Assembly: GCA_944386015.1 (NCBI GenBank)
Contig: CALWZK010000002.1
Location: 1-64,000, forward strand
Length of the DNA stretch: 64,000 nt
Direction: 5' to 3'
DNA from: an uncultured Faecalibacterium sp.
GTDB lineage: Bacteria > Bacillota > Clostridia > Oscillospirales > Ruminococcaceae
Made by a program: the position numbers and the translations under genes. Below are positions 8,958 through 17,620 of this stretch, piece after piece (positions within the stretch are counted from its first letter, which is position 1; every line of letters begins with the position of its first letter). Under the pieces are notes generated by a model, which was not told the origin of the DNA, did no database searches, and was given only the letters and a program-made list of their open reading frames with translations.

Positions 8958-10244
8958 TTACAGTGCCTGTTCCAGGGCGGCGGGGGTGCACTCCACCTTG
9001 CGGATGTCGGCGCCCAGGCCCTGGAGTTTTTCCACGATGTTCTCGTAGCCCCGCTCGATGTGGCTGATCTCCTCGATCTCGCTGGTGCCGTCGGCCATCA
9101 GGGCGGCCACCACCATGGCGGCGCCGGCCCGCAGGTCGCTGGCCCGCAGGGGGGCGGGCATCAGCCGCTCCACCCCTTCGATGACGGCCACCTGGCCGTC
9201 CACCTGGATGTTGGCGCCCATCTTCCGCAGCTCGTCCACATAGCGGAACCGGTTGTCCCAGATCCCCTCGGTGATGGTGCTGGTGCCCTTGGCCACGCTC
9301 AGCAGCACGCCCATCAGGGGCTGCATGTCGGTGGGGAAGCCCGGGTGGGGCATGGTGTTGATCTTGGTGGGCAGGATGGGCCCGGTGCGGGTGACGTGGA
9401 CCGAGTCGTCAAACTCCTCCACCTCGGCGCCGCACCGCCGCAGCTTGGCGGTGATGGGCTCCAGGTGCTTGGGGGTGACGTTGCGGATCAGCACGTCGCC
9501 GCCGGTGGCAGCAGCGGCCACCATATAGCTGCCGGCCTCGATCTGGTCGGGGATGATGCTGTAGGTGCAGCCGTGCATCTGGGTGACGCCCCGGACCTTG
9601 ATGACGTCGGTGCCGGCGCCCCGGACATCAGCGCCGCACATGTTCAGGAAGTTGGCCAGGTCCACCACGTGGGGCTCCTTGGCGCAGTTTTCCAGGATGG
9701 TCTGGCCCTCGGCCATGACGGCGGACAGCATGGCGTTCATGGTGGCGCCCACGCTGACCTTATCAAAGAAGATCCGGGCGCCCTTCAGCTTTTCCTTGGC
9801 CCGGACGGTGATCATCCCGTAGTCCACGCTGTCCTGGGCACCCAGGGCGCTGAAGGCCTTCAGGTGCTGGTCGATGGGCCGGGGGCCCAGGTTGCAGCCG
9901 CCGGGCATGGCCACCTGGGCCTTGCCAAACCGGGACAGCAGCGCGCCCAGGAAGTAGTAGCTGGCCCGCATCTGCCGGGACAGGTCGTCCGGCACATTGG
10001 TGCTGACCAGATGGGTGGTATCAATCTCATACGTGTTGCGGTTCAGCATCCGCACCTGGGCCCCCAGGGCACTGAGGATGTGCAGGCTGACGGATACGTC
10101 GCTGATGTTGGGCAGATTCTCGATCACACAGACGCCGGAAGCCAGGATGGTGGCGGGCAGGATGCCCACGGCTGCGTTCTTGGCGCCGGAAATGACGACT
10201 TCGCCCCGCAGGGGCCGGCCGCCGGTAACAACAAACTTCTCCAA
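8958..10244 (-). CDS. murA: UDP-N-acetylglucosamine 1-carboxyvinyltransferase
   Basis: 428 residues. MurA adds enolpyruvate from PEP to UDP-GlcNAc, the first committed step of peptidoglycan synthesis. The beginning EKFVVTGGRPLRGEVVISGAKN and the active-site loop MPGGCNLGPRPIDQH, with the catalytic Cys present (so fosfomycin-sensitive type), are diagnostic. The start is taken as TTG at 10244, because AAGGAG lies 8-9 bases upstream and the protein then begins exactly as other MurA proteins; the ATG at 10280 would add 12 residues without a site. One promoter is visible upstream at 10380-10408. Confidence 0.95.
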   Translation of the reverse strand: MEKFVVTGGRPLRGEVVISGAKNAAVGILPATILASGVCVIENLPNISDVSVSLHILSALGAQVRMLNRNTYEIDTTHLVSTNVPDDLSRQMRASYYFLGALLSRFGKAQVAMPGGCNLGPRPIDQHLKAFSALGAQDSVDYGMITVRAKEKLKGARIFFDKVSVGATMNAMLSAVMAEGQTILENCAKEPHVVDLANFLNMCGADVRGAGTDVIKVRGVTQMHGCTYSIIPDQIEAGSYMVAAAATGGDVLIRNVTPKHLEPITAKLRRCGAEVEEFDDSVHVTRTGPILPTKINTMPHPGFPTDMQPLMGVLLSVAKGTSTITEGIWDNRFRYVDELRKMGANIQVDGQVAVIEGVERLMPAPLRASDLRAGAAMVVAALMADGTSEIEEISHIERGYENIVEKLQGLGADIRKVECTPAALEQAL

Positions 10245-10379
10245 AGTAATGATCTCCTTCAATGGGTCCGCAGATTCCATAAACGTCCCCGCCGCACCGC
10301 CCCGTACAGCCCATTTTGGACACAGGCAGGCATATTTTCGGGGCGGCACAGCTGCGCCATTGCCCCTGCGGCTCACCCT

Positions 10380-10408
10380 ATTATACACAACTCTGCGAAA
10401 AAAGCAAA
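10380..10408 (-). promoter_or_regulatory. Promoter of murA
   Basis: On the minus strand TTTGCT, 17 bases, TATAAT. The -10 is perfect and the -35 is weak. Confidence 0.65.
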
Positions 10409-10525
10409 GTTTCCGGCCATAGGTTTTCTCTTATTTTCTGTTTTGCCCAGATTCTCCATCGTCATTCGGTCTTTTTCTCTCTTTTTCACAGAATTTTCAG
10501 CTTTTTAACGCCTGTGTGGGGGCAG

Positions 10526-12532
10526 TTACCACACACGGTCGGGGGCTTCCTGCTCCTTGATCCACCCCAGCTGATAGGCCTCCACCAGCTGTTTCAGGTC
10601 GTGGACCTTTTCCCGCAGGGCCTCCCCTTCGTCCACATCCTCCACCAGCACCCGGTGGTTCTCCTGCTCCAGGATGTTCTCCCGGGAGACAATGTCGATG
10701 TTCTCGTTGATGGCCTTCTCGGCGCTGATGAAGGGCTGGTGGGTCCGCAGGGACATATCCCGGCTGGAATAGGTGAGGGTGTAGCCGGCGATGCCGGTTT
10801 TCTCATGGTAGGCCCGGCAGAACCCGCCGTCGATGACGATCAGCCGGCCGCCCCCCTTGATGGGGCTCTCGCCGTTTTTCTCCTGCACCGGCACATGGCC
10901 GTTCACAATGTGGCAGGAGCCCGGCAGCCCGAACTCGGACAGAATCCGGCGGCAGGCGGATTCCTCGTTGTACCAGGTGTAGTAGGGGTCTTTCACCTCC
11001 TGGTGGGTGGCGGGGTCGGCCACATACAGCCGCTCGAAGGTGGTCATGGCGCTGCGGCCGAACAGGGGCGACAGCTTGCCGCACCAGAGGTACCACAAAA
11101 AGTCCTGGCCGCTCTGGCGCTCGGCGCTGCCCTCGGGGGCATAGTACCCCCGCCGGGCCCGCTGGTCGCAGTAATCCATCAGGGCCCGGCCCGAATAGGT
11201 CCGCCCCTCAAACCGCTCGGAGGCAAAGGAGCCCTTCTCGGTCATGGGCACCGCCCCGTGGTAGAGCAGGTTGCCGTTTTCAATGTGGTAGACGCTGCCC
11301 TTGGCATAGAGGAACCGGACATGCTGCTGGAGCTTTTCGCTCTGGCGGAAGGAGGACACCAGCCGGTCCAGCACCATCTGCTCGTCCTCGTTGAGGGCGG
11401 CGGGGTCCGACCGGTCCACGGTGGGGAAGCTGGTGTCCCGCAGGGGGTAGTCCTTGCCGGCAATGTTCACCGTCCCCTTCTCCCAGTCGATCCGCCGCAG
11501 GTAGTCCCGGCCCTGCATCTGGAAATCGGGGTTGCGGTCGATGACGGCGCACTCCAGCTTGAACAGGATGATGGAGATGGCCTTGTGCATGACGGCGCAC
11601 CGGTGGAGCATCCCCTCGGTGTAGGGGCCCCGGGCGGCGTCGGTGTGGGGCATCCAGATCGTCAAATCGTCCTGGCCGTAGTATTGGTCGGCCAGCCGCT
11701 GGAGATGCCGCAGGTTGATGCCGTAGATGTCTTCCAGCATCCCGTGGTTGTGGTAGGCCAGGGTGGTTTTCATGACGGTGGCGGCGCAGATGGGGCTGCC
11801 GGCGGCGGCCCCCATCCACACCACATCGTGGTTGCCCCACTGGATGTCCACGCTGTGGTGGCGCATCAGCAGGTCCAGGATGATGTCGGGCCGGGGGCCC
11901 CGGTCGAACAGGTCCCCCACGATGTGGAGCTTGTCCACCGCCAGCCGCTTGATCAGCTCGCACAGCCGGGTGATGAACCGGTCGGCCCGGCCGTTCTCGA
12001 TGATGCTGCCCACAATCTGGCCATAGTACAGCTCCTTGTTGTGGTCCTCAAAGTGGGCGTGGAGCAGCTCGTCCAGCACATAGCCGCAGCCCGGGGGCAG
12101 GCAGGAGCGGACATAGCTGCGGGTGTGCTTGGAGGACACCAGCCGGCAGATGCCGATCAGCCGCAGCAATGTCTCGCTGTACCAGTTTTCCAGGGCGGAC
12201 TGGCTGGGCTGGCGGGCCTTGAGCCGGGGCAGCTTTTCGGCGGGGTAATAGATCAGGGTGGCCAGCTCGGCCCGGGTCTCGGCGGGGACCTCCTCCCCCA
12301 GCACGGCGTCCACCTTTTCACGGATCACCCCCGAGGCCGAGTTGAGGATGTGGACAAAGGCCTCGTTTTCCCCGTGGAGGTCGCTCATAAAGTGCTCGGT
12401 GCCCTTGGGCAGCTTGAGCAGGGCCTGGGTGCTGATGATCTCGCTGGCGGCTGCCGCCTGGGAGGGGTAATCCCGGGACAGCAGGGTCAGATATTTCAGG
12501 TTGCGGCGGATTTCATCGGTTTCGGTCTGCAT
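10526..12532 (-). CDS. fbp: Fructose-1,6-bisphosphatase class III
   Basis: 668 residues, the size of the Bacillus-type class III enzyme, which removes the C1 phosphate in gluconeogenesis. Metallophosphatase motifs are in order: FMSDLHGENEAF, HIVGDLFDRGPRPD, WGNHDVVWMGA, and INGHVPVQ near the C-terminus. GGGAGGGAAAACC precedes the ATG at 12532; the in-frame ATG at 12565 has no ribosome binding site. Single gene between murA and a divergent radical SAM gene. Because the window also has pgi and pyk as isolated genes, central carbon genes are dispersed rather than clustered. Confidence 0.96.
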   Translation of the reverse strand: MQTETDEIRRNLKYLTLLSRDYPSQAAAASEIISTQALLKLPKGTEHFMSDLHGENEAFVHILNSASGVIREKVDAVLGEEVPAETRAELATLIYYPAEKLPRLKARQPSQSALENWYSETLLRLIGICRLVSSKHTRSYVRSCLPPGCGYVLDELLHAHFEDHNKELYYGQIVGSIIENGRADRFITRLCELIKRLAVDKLHIVGDLFDRGPRPDIILDLLMRHHSVDIQWGNHDVVWMGAAAGSPICAATVMKTTLAYHNHGMLEDIYGINLRHLQRLADQYYGQDDLTIWMPHTDAARGPYTEGMLHRCAVMHKAISIILFKLECAVIDRNPDFQMQGRDYLRRIDWEKGTVNIAGKDYPLRDTSFPTVDRSDPAALNEDEQMVLDRLVSSFRQSEKLQQHVRFLYAKGSVYHIENGNLLYHGAVPMTEKGSFASERFEGRTYSGRALMDYCDQRARRGYYAPEGSAERQSGQDFLWYLWCGKLSPLFGRSAMTTFERLYVADPATHQEVKDPYYTWYNEESACRRILSEFGLPGSCHIVNGHVPVQEKNGESPIKGGGRLIVIDGGFCRAYHEKTGIAGYTLTYSSRDMSLRTHQPFISAEKAINENIDIVSRENILEQENHRVLVEDVDEGEALREKVHDLKQLVEAYQLGWIKEQEAPDRVW

Positions 12533-12669
12533 GGTTTTCCCTCCCTGCGCCCCGGGGCGCATCATGTTGTATCCATTTTTGCCTATTCAGTATAACACAC
12601 CGGGGGCAAAAAATGGTATACTGTTGGCACAGGCAAACCGTAAATCTTTTGGAAGGGACTTTATGCACC

Positions 12670-13584
12670 ATGTCTAGTACGTTTGAAATTCCCAGCTGCT
12701 GCACCCTCTGCCCCCGGAGCTGCGGCGCCGACCGGGCCGCCGGCCAGGCGGGCTACTGCGGCGCCGCCGGCACCCTGAAAGCGGCCCGGGCCGCCCTCCA
12801 CTTCTGGGAGGAGCCCTGCATCAGCGGCACAAAGGGCAGCGGCACCGTCTTTTTCTCGGGGTGCTCGCTGCGGTGCTGCTACTGCCAGAACTACCCCATC
12901 AGCGCCCAGGCCCTGGGCAAGGAGATCACCGTGGACCGGCTGGCGGAAATCTTCCTGGAGCTCCAGGCCCAGGGGGCCCACAACATCAACCTGGTGACCC
13001 CCGGCCAGTGGCAGCCCTGGATCATCGCCGCCCTGGACCAGGCCCGTGAAAAAGGCCTCCGCCTGCCCATCGTCTGCAACACCGGCGGCTATGAGACGGT
13101 AGAAAGTGTAGAGGCCTGGCGGGGCTATGTGGACATCTGGCTGGCCGACCTGAAATACGCCTCCCCCGACCTGGCCCGGGAGCTCTCAGCCGCCCCCGAC
13201 TACCCCGCCGTGGCCAAGGAGGCCATCGAGGCCATGATGGCCCAGGCGGGCCACCCGGTGATGGACGCCGACGGCATCCTCCAGAAAGGGGTGATCCTGC
13301 GGCACCTGGCCATCCCGGGGCACATCGACGACAGCTTTAAAGTGCTGGATCAGATGGCGGCCTGGAACGACGCCGACCCCGGCTGCTTCATCCCCAGCCT
13401 GATGAGCCAGTTCACCCCCTTTTACCAGGCGGCCCAGCACGGCATCGGCCGCCGCATCACCACCTATGAGTACCGCCGGGTGGTGAACTACGCCATGGAC
13501 AAGGGCCTGACCACCGGCTATATGCAGCAGAAGAGCAGCGCCCGGGAGGAGTACACCCCCAGCTTTGACCTGACGGGGGTCTGA
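12670..13584 (+). CDS. Radical SAM protein, PFL-activase-like (COG1313 type)
   Basis: 304 residues. The SAM-cluster motif CSLRCCYCQNYPIS (CX3CX2C) is at about residues 64-71. An N-terminal cysteine-rich segment CCTLCPRSCGADR...GYCG marks the group annotated as putative pyruvate formate-lyase activating enzyme, distinct from true PflA because of this extra metal-type motif. No glycyl radical enzyme gene is adjacent, so the substrate is unknown. The ATG at 12670 starts the conserved part; GGAAGG lies a little far upstream. It is divergent from fbp. TATACT at 12613-12618 could be its -10, but the -35 is poor. Confidence 0.85.
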   Translation: MSSTFEIPSCCTLCPRSCGADRAAGQAGYCGAAGTLKAARAALHFWEEPCISGTKGSGTVFFSGCSLRCCYCQNYPISAQALGKEITVDRLAEIFLELQAQGAHNINLVTPGQWQPWIIAALDQAREKGLRLPIVCNTGGYETVESVEAWRGYVDIWLADLKYASPDLARELSAAPDYPAVAKEAIEAMMAQAGHPVMDADGILQKGVILRHLAIPGHIDDSFKVLDQMAAWNDADPGCFIPSLMSQFTPFYQAAQHGIGRRITTYEYRRVVNYAMDKGLTTGYMQQKSSAREEYTPSFDLTGV

Positions 13585-13654
13585 ATTTCTCCAAATGCAC
13601 AGCAAAAGGCACGAATTTTCATCAGAGTGACCGGGTTTGTTTTGGGGAAAACGG

Positions 13655-13683
13655 TTGAAATCCCAGCCAAAAAGCAATATAAT
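13655..13683 (+). promoter_or_regulatory. Promoter of the KDG kinase gene
   Basis: TTGAAA, 17 bases, TATAAT, about 75 bases before the start codon. Confidence 0.85.
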
Positions 13684-13757
13684 GGATACAACAGAATCCA
13701 ACCATCTGCGGCCCCTGCCGCAGCCCGCCGGGACCATCGACCATTAAGGAGGACCCC

Positions 13758-14846
13758 ATGGAACACTACAATCCCCTGCTGACCCGGGACACCGACGCCC
13801 CCAAATTCATCACCTTCGGCGAGATCATGCTGCGGCTGACCCCGCCCAACTATGAGAAGATCCGCATGACCTCCAGCTTCGAGGCCAGCTACGGCGGCAG
13901 CGAGGCCAACATTGCCCTGGCCCTGGCCAACCTGGGGGTGGACAGCACCTTTTTCAGCGTGGTGCCCAACAACAGCCTGGGCAAGAGCGCCATCCGGATG
14001 CTGCGGTCCAACGACGTCCACTGCACCCCCATGATCCTGGCCACCCCCGAGGAAGTGCCCACCCACCGGCTGGGCACCTATTACCTGGAGACGGGCTACG
14101 GCATCCGGGCTTCCAAGGTGACATACGACCGCAAGCACAGCGCCATCACCGAATATGATTTTTCCCGGATGGACCTGGACCAGCTGCTGGACGGCTTTGA
14201 CTGGCTGCACCTGAGCGGCATCACCCCGGCCCTGGCCCCCAGCTGCCGGGCCATCACCATGGACATGCTGAAAACCGCCAAGAAGAAGGGCCTGACCATC
14301 AGCTTTGACGGCAACTTCCGCAGCACCCTGTGGAGCTGGGAGGAAGCCCGGGATTTCTGCACCCAGTGCCTGCCCTATGTGGACGTGCTGCTGGGCATCG
14401 AGCCCTACCACCTGTGGAAAGACGAGGACAACCACGCCGCCGGCGACTGGAAAGACGGCGTGCCCCTGCAGCCCAGCTATGAGCAGCAGGACGAAATCTT
14501 CCAGCACTTCATCGAGCGGTACCCCAACCTGAAATGCATTGCCCGGCATGTGCGCTACGCCCACAGCGGCAGCGAGAACAGCCTGAAGGCTTTCATGTGG
14601 CTGGACGGCCACACCTTTGAGAGCAAGCTGTTCACCTTCAACATCCTGGACCGGGTGGGCGGCGGCGACGCCTTTGCCAGCGGGCTGATCTATGCCATGC
14701 TGCACAACTACAAGGCGATGGACATTGTGAACTTTGCTGTGGCCAGCAGCGCCATCAAGCACACCATCCACGGCGACGCCAACATCACCGACGACGCCAG
14801 CTCGATCCGCAACCTGATGAACATGAACTACGACATTAAACGGTAA
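13758..14846 (+). CDS. kdgK: PfkB-family sugar kinase, probable 2-keto-3-deoxygluconate kinase
   Basis: 362 residues, ribokinase (PfkB) fold. FGEIMLRLTPPNYEKI at the N-terminus and the C-terminal signature DRVGGGDAFASGLIY, with the catalytic Asp, are clear. The N-terminal LRLTPP and the long middle region match KDG kinases, which phosphorylate 2-keto-3-deoxygluconate in uronate breakdown; a fructokinase-type role cannot be ruled out. AAGGAGGA lies 6-7 bases before the ATG. It has its own promoter and terminator and so is monocistronic; no KDPG aldolase or uronate genes are in the window. Confidence 0.85.
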   Translation: MEHYNPLLTRDTDAPKFITFGEIMLRLTPPNYEKIRMTSSFEASYGGSEANIALALANLGVDSTFFSVVPNNSLGKSAIRMLRSNDVHCTPMILATPEEVPTHRLGTYYLETGYGIRASKVTYDRKHSAITEYDFSRMDLDQLLDGFDWLHLSGITPALAPSCRAITMDMLKTAKKKGLTISFDGNFRSTLWSWEEARDFCTQCLPYVDVLLGIEPYHLWKDEDNHAAGDWKDGVPLQPSYEQQDEIFQHFIERYPNLKCIARHVRYAHSGSENSLKAFMWLDGHTFESKLFTFNILDRVGGGDAFASGLIYAMLHNYKAMDIVNFAVASSAIKHTIHGDANITDDASSIRNLMNMNYDIKR

Positions 14847-14855
14847 CAGCCGAAA

Positions 14856-14891
14856 GGCCCCCGGGTGCTGGAGCATCCGGGGGCCTTTTTT
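14856..14891 (+). terminator. Terminator of the KDG kinase gene
   Basis: GGCCCCCGG pairs with CCGGGGGCC (loop GTGCTGGAGCAT, itself partly paired) followed by TTTTTT. Confidence 0.9.
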
Positions 14892-14968
14892 GCTCTGCTT
14901 TCTGATAGGTGAAAAGCTTTTGCCTGTAGCGCTGTCCGGGCCGCTCGGCCCGTCGGACGCTGCGCAGC

Positions 14969-15429
14969 CACCCGCCCACAGAGGTAACCCCAGCCCTGCG
15001 GGCCCGCCCCTTGACAGGGGCTCTGGGCCTCTGACTGCTCCTTCTGGTTTTGCGCTGCGGGAATTTTTGACGCCTCCCCCAAAAAGTGCCCCCGGGCTTT
15101 GTGGATAAGGGAGAAGGAAAAAGCCAGTTCCCCCCGAAGGGGGGCAGCTGAGCCGAGCGCTGCCTGCGGCAGAAACAGCGAGGCGAAGCTGGCTGCGCAG
15201 CTGAGGCGCTGCCTGCGGCAGAAACAGCCGAAGCGGAGCAGGGGCAGCCGTCCAAATATACAAGCGGGCCGCGACCCGCGCCGTATATTTGGCTAACGGC
15301 AACCCGGAGCAGCGCTCCAATTTTTTCAAGGGCGCACCGCCGCCCGCCGGAAAAATTGGCTAAGCGCAAGAGGACTGCCGCGCAGCGGCAGGGGGGACTC
15401 CGCTAAAAGGGCGGTGGGTGGGTTTAGAT
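14969..15429. repeat. Interspersed inverted-repeat element, copy A (left end truncated)
   Basis: Non-coding. Its right end (CTAAGCGCAAGAGGACTGCC ... GGGTTTAGAT, 15358-15429) matches copy B at 19.6 kb almost base for base, and its left part (CACCCGCCCACAGAGG...CAGGGGCTCTG...ACTGCTCCTTCT) matches the ends of copies B and C. The terminal ATCTAAA is missing on the left. A module containing GCGCTGCCTGCGGCAGAAAC occurs twice inside, about 48 bases apart. The final TIR overlaps the stop codon of the neighbouring minus-strand gene. I see no coding sequence here. Between 14892 and 14968 nothing else is evident. Confidence 0.75.
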
Positions 15430-16200
15430 TAAAATCGTCTGCCCGGTGGAGAGGTAGGCCAGGCGGTCCATGTAGTCCTTCATGAAGGCGTACTGCTTGC
15501 GGCCGGTGCAGTGACAGGTGTAGAACCGGGTGCCGGAGGCGGAAAGCTCCCGGGCATAGCCTGCCAGGGTGTCGTCCAGGGGCAGGGTGTTGAAATGAAA
15601 GCCCCCCACCAGGACGTCGGGGTGGAACCAGTCCACCAGGTTGAGGATGCCCTTGTGGGAACACCCGCTGATCAATACACGCTTGCCGTTTTCCTCAATC
15701 ATCAGATAGTGCTCGTGGCGGAAATCCTCGGGCCGGAAGGCGCCGCCCTCCTCCACCGTCAGGCCAAAGCAGCCCAGATCCTTCTCCTTGGGCCTGCCGT
15801 TGCAGGTGGAAAGGGTCAGGCCGGGGGCGATCTCGGCTGTGTCCCCCACAAAATGCAGCCGGGGGCTGGAGGCAAGGGCCGGGTCCAGCCCAATGTACCG
15901 CTCGGAACCGTGGTAGTGGGGCTCGAAGGCGTGCTGGTTCAGGTAGACCGGGGCGGTCTGGTTCAGCTCCAGAAATTTGGCCAGGCCGCCGCCGTGGTCG
16001 TAGTGCCCGTGGGACAGCACCGCCAGGTCTGCAGCGGCCAGGTCGATGCCCAAAAGGGCCGCGTTGCGGGCAAACAGGTCGGTCTGGCCCATGTCAAAGA
16101 GGATGTGATGGCCCAGGGCCTCGATCCAGAGGGACAGCCCGTGCTCTTTGCCCAGAGATTCGTCGGAGGTGGTGTTCTCCACCAGTGCTGTGATTTTCAT
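15424..16200 (-). CDS. Metallo-beta-lactamase-fold hydrolase
   Basis: 258 residues. The metal motif SHGHYDHGGG is near residues 64-73; HEHYLMIEENGKRVLISGCSHKGILN contains the downstream ligands. This arrangement is that of the branch annotated as 7,8-dihydropterin-6-methyl-4-(beta-D-ribofuranosyl)-aminobenzene-phosphate synthase-like or F390-type hydrolases, whose bacterial substrates are unknown. AAAGGCGG precedes the ATG at 16200. Its last codon and TAA stop lie inside the terminal inverted repeat of repeat copy A, so the C-terminus may have been set by the insertion. Divergent from thiT. Confidence 0.8.
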   Translation of the reverse strand: MKITALVENTTSDESLGKEHGLSLWIEALGHHILFDMGQTDLFARNAALLGIDLAAADLAVLSHGHYDHGGGLAKFLELNQTAPVYLNQHAFEPHYHGSERYIGLDPALASSPRLHFVGDTAEIAPGLTLSTCNGRPKEKDLGCFGLTVEEGGAFRPEDFRHEHYLMIEENGKRVLISGCSHKGILNLVDWFHPDVLVGGFHFNTLPLDDTLAGYARELSASGTRFYTCHCTGRKQYAFMKDYMDRLAYLSTGQTILI

Positions 16201-16324
16201 GCTGACACCGCCTTTCTCGGTGGGCGGGGCTTTTCCCCGCCGCTGTGACTCCATTATACCCCATCCCGCCGGCAAAGGGAACCGCCCGGGCCCCCTTTGG
16301 GCCCCAAAAGATGGCCGCCAGGTC

Positions 16325-16352
16325 TTGACATTTTCGCCGCGTTGTCTATACT
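16325..16352 (+). promoter_or_regulatory. Promoter of the TPP-thiT unit
   Basis: TTGACA, 16 bases, TATACT, directly upstream of the TPP aptamer. Confidence 0.8.
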
Positions 16353-16364
16353 GTTCCTTGGACA

Positions 16365-16465
16365 TGAAAACAGGGGCGCCGAAAGGCTGAGATCCGTGAA
16401 AACGGAGCACCCTCCAACCTGATCCGGGTAATGCCGGCGTAGGTAAGTTTGCGGAACGTCCGGTT
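16365..16465 (+). promoter_or_regulatory. TPP riboswitch (THI element)
   Basis: All conserved blocks are present in order: ACAGGGGCGCC, GGCTGAGATC, the ACCCT-like GCACCCTCC, AACCTGATCCGGGTAATGCC and GGCGTAGG. It binds thiamine pyrophosphate. The following terminator hairpin and the downstream thiamine transporter gene fit transcriptional repression by TPP. Confidence 0.97.
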
Positions 16466-16479
16466 TTGTGAACAACCCC

Positions 16480-16515
16480 AGGCGCCTGCTGAAAAAGCGG
16501 GCGCCTTTTGTTTTT
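16480..16515 (+). terminator. Expression-platform terminator of the TPP riboswitch
   Basis: AGGCGCC-TGCT-GAAA-AAGC-GGGCGCCT followed by TTTTGTTTTTG, between the aptamer and thiT. Confidence 0.88.
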
Positions 16516-16545
16516 GTGTACTACTTGCTTGAGGAGCGATTCCTG

Positions 16546-17121
16546 ATGACCAAAACCTATACCAAGACCCGCATCCTGGTGGAATGTGCCCTGATGATTG
16601 CGGTGGGCACCGTTCTTTCCAACATCCGTATTTTCACCATGCCCAACGGCGGCAGCATCACCCTGCTGAGCATGCTGCCCTTTGTGCTGGTGTCCTTCCG
16701 GCACGGGGTCAAGTGGGGCCTGTTCACCGGCTTTGTGAACAGCCTGCTGCAGATGCTGCTGGGCTTCTGGGCTCCCCCGGTGCCCACCTTCCTCTACTTC
16801 CTGGGTGAAGTGCTGCTGGACTATGTGCTGGCCTTCATGGCCCTGGGCCTGGCCGAGCTGTTCGCCCGCCCCTTCTCCAACCGGGCTGTAGGCATCGCCG
16901 TGGGCACCTTCATGGCAGGGTTCCTGCGGTTCATGTGCAGCTTTCTGTCCGGCGTGCTGGTGTGGGGCAACCTGAACGAGGGCCTGTCGGCCTGGGTTTA
17001 CAGCCTGACCTACAACGCCAGCTACATGCTGCCTGAGACCCTGATCACCCTGGTGGCCGCTTTGCTGATCTACAAGGCCGCCCCCCAGCTGTTCCTGGCC
17101 CAGGAGAAAAAGCCCGCCTGA
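16546..17121 (+). CDS. thiT: Energy-coupled thiamine transporter subunit ThiT
   Basis: 191 residues, six predicted hydrophobic segments. ThiT is the substrate-binding S component of an ECF transporter and works with a shared EcfAAT module encoded elsewhere. Family features include the N-terminal helix ILVECALMIAVGTVLSNI, MPNGGSITLLSMLPFVLVSFRHG with the GGS...P pattern, and the C-terminal region YNASYMLPETLIT with the conserved Tyr/Asn/Glu residues that contact thiamine. The ATG at 16546 has GAGGAG 9 bases upstream. Control by the TPP riboswitch supports the substrate assignment. Confidence 0.95.
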   Translation: MTKTYTKTRILVECALMIAVGTVLSNIRIFTMPNGGSITLLSMLPFVLVSFRHGVKWGLFTGFVNSLLQMLLGFWAPPVPTFLYFLGEVLLDYVLAFMALGLAELFARPFSNRAVGIAVGTFMAGFLRFMCSFLSGVLVWGNLNEGLSAWVYSLTYNASYMLPETLITLVAALLIYKAAPQLFLAQEKKPA

Positions 17122-17138
17122 GACTGCTTCCCCCATTG

Positions 17139-17184
17139 TGCCGCCCCGCGGAGGTGTTCATCCCCCTGCGGGGCGGCATTTTTT
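17139..17184 (+). terminator. Terminator of thiT
   Basis: TGCCGCCCCGC pairs with GCGGGGCGGCA, followed by TTTTTT. Confidence 0.9.
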
Positions 17185-17205
17185 GCAGAAATTGCAAAAA
17201 ACCTG

Positions 17206-17234
17206 TTGACATTCCCACTGCCCTCTGCTATAAT
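17206..17234 (+). promoter_or_regulatory. Promoter of tRNA-Ala
   Basis: TTGACA, 17 bases, TATAAT: perfect consensus, about 45 bases before the tRNA. Confidence 0.92.
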
Positions 17235-17278
17235 AACTGACGTCGCCGGTCAACACCGCGGCGCGCACAACCGAATAT

Positions 17279-17354
17279 GGGGGTATAGCTCAGCTGGGAG
17301 AGCGCCTGCATGGCATGCAGGAGGTCAGCGGTTCGATCCCGCTTATCTCCACCA
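17279..17354 (+). tRNA. tRNA-Ala (anticodon GGC)
   Basis: 76 bases including an encoded CCA. The acceptor stem GGGGGTA/TATCTCC contains the G3-U70 pair that identifies tRNA-Ala; the discriminator is A. The anticodon stem CCTGC/GCAGG holds the loop ATGGCAT, giving GGC. The T loop GTTCGATCC is standard. Confidence 0.96.
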
Positions 17355-17363
17355 AAACAAAAA

Positions 17364-17393
17364 CCTCGTTTCCGAAAGGAAACGGGTTTTTTT
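17364..17393 (+). terminator. Terminator of tRNA-Ala
   Basis: CTCGTTTCC-GAAA-GGAAACGGG followed by TTTTTTT. Confidence 0.9.
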
Positions 17394-17517
17394 GTTGTCT
17401 GCTGCCGCCCATACCGCTGGAATTTGTGCCAGCGGACAGGTCCCTGGCAGTCCCTCCCCTTCCCGCCCGGATGGGGCCGGCTGCGCCCCGCTGCTGGTCC
17501 AGCCGGGCCCGGCACAG

Positions 17518-17560
17518 AAAAAGGGCACCCCATTCCGTTCACGAAACAGGGGGCCCCTTG
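17518..17560 (-). terminator. Probable terminator of the M32 carboxypeptidase gene
   Basis: On the minus strand AAGGGGCCCCC...GGGGTGCCC encloses the smaller hairpin GTTTCGTGAAC and runs into TTTTTCTG. A second GC-rich hairpin (GGCCCGGCCCG/CGGGCCGGCGCC) lies nearer the stop codon. The rest of 17394-17620 shows nothing else. Confidence 0.65.
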
Positions 17561-17620
17561 GGTCAAACCTTTTGCGGCGCCGGCCCGATGCGCCCGGGCC
17601 GGGCCTTTTTGCGCGTTTGG

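Noticed and set aside
15150..15240. CRISPR-like array from the repeated GCGCTGCCTGCGGCAGAAAC
   Set aside because: Only two copies, irregular spacing, part of a larger dispersed repeat, and no cas genes.
13518..15329. Minus-strand open frame across the KDG kinase gene and the repeat region
   Set aside because: It is antisense to a clear PfkB kinase and then runs through the non-coding repeat; no homology seen.
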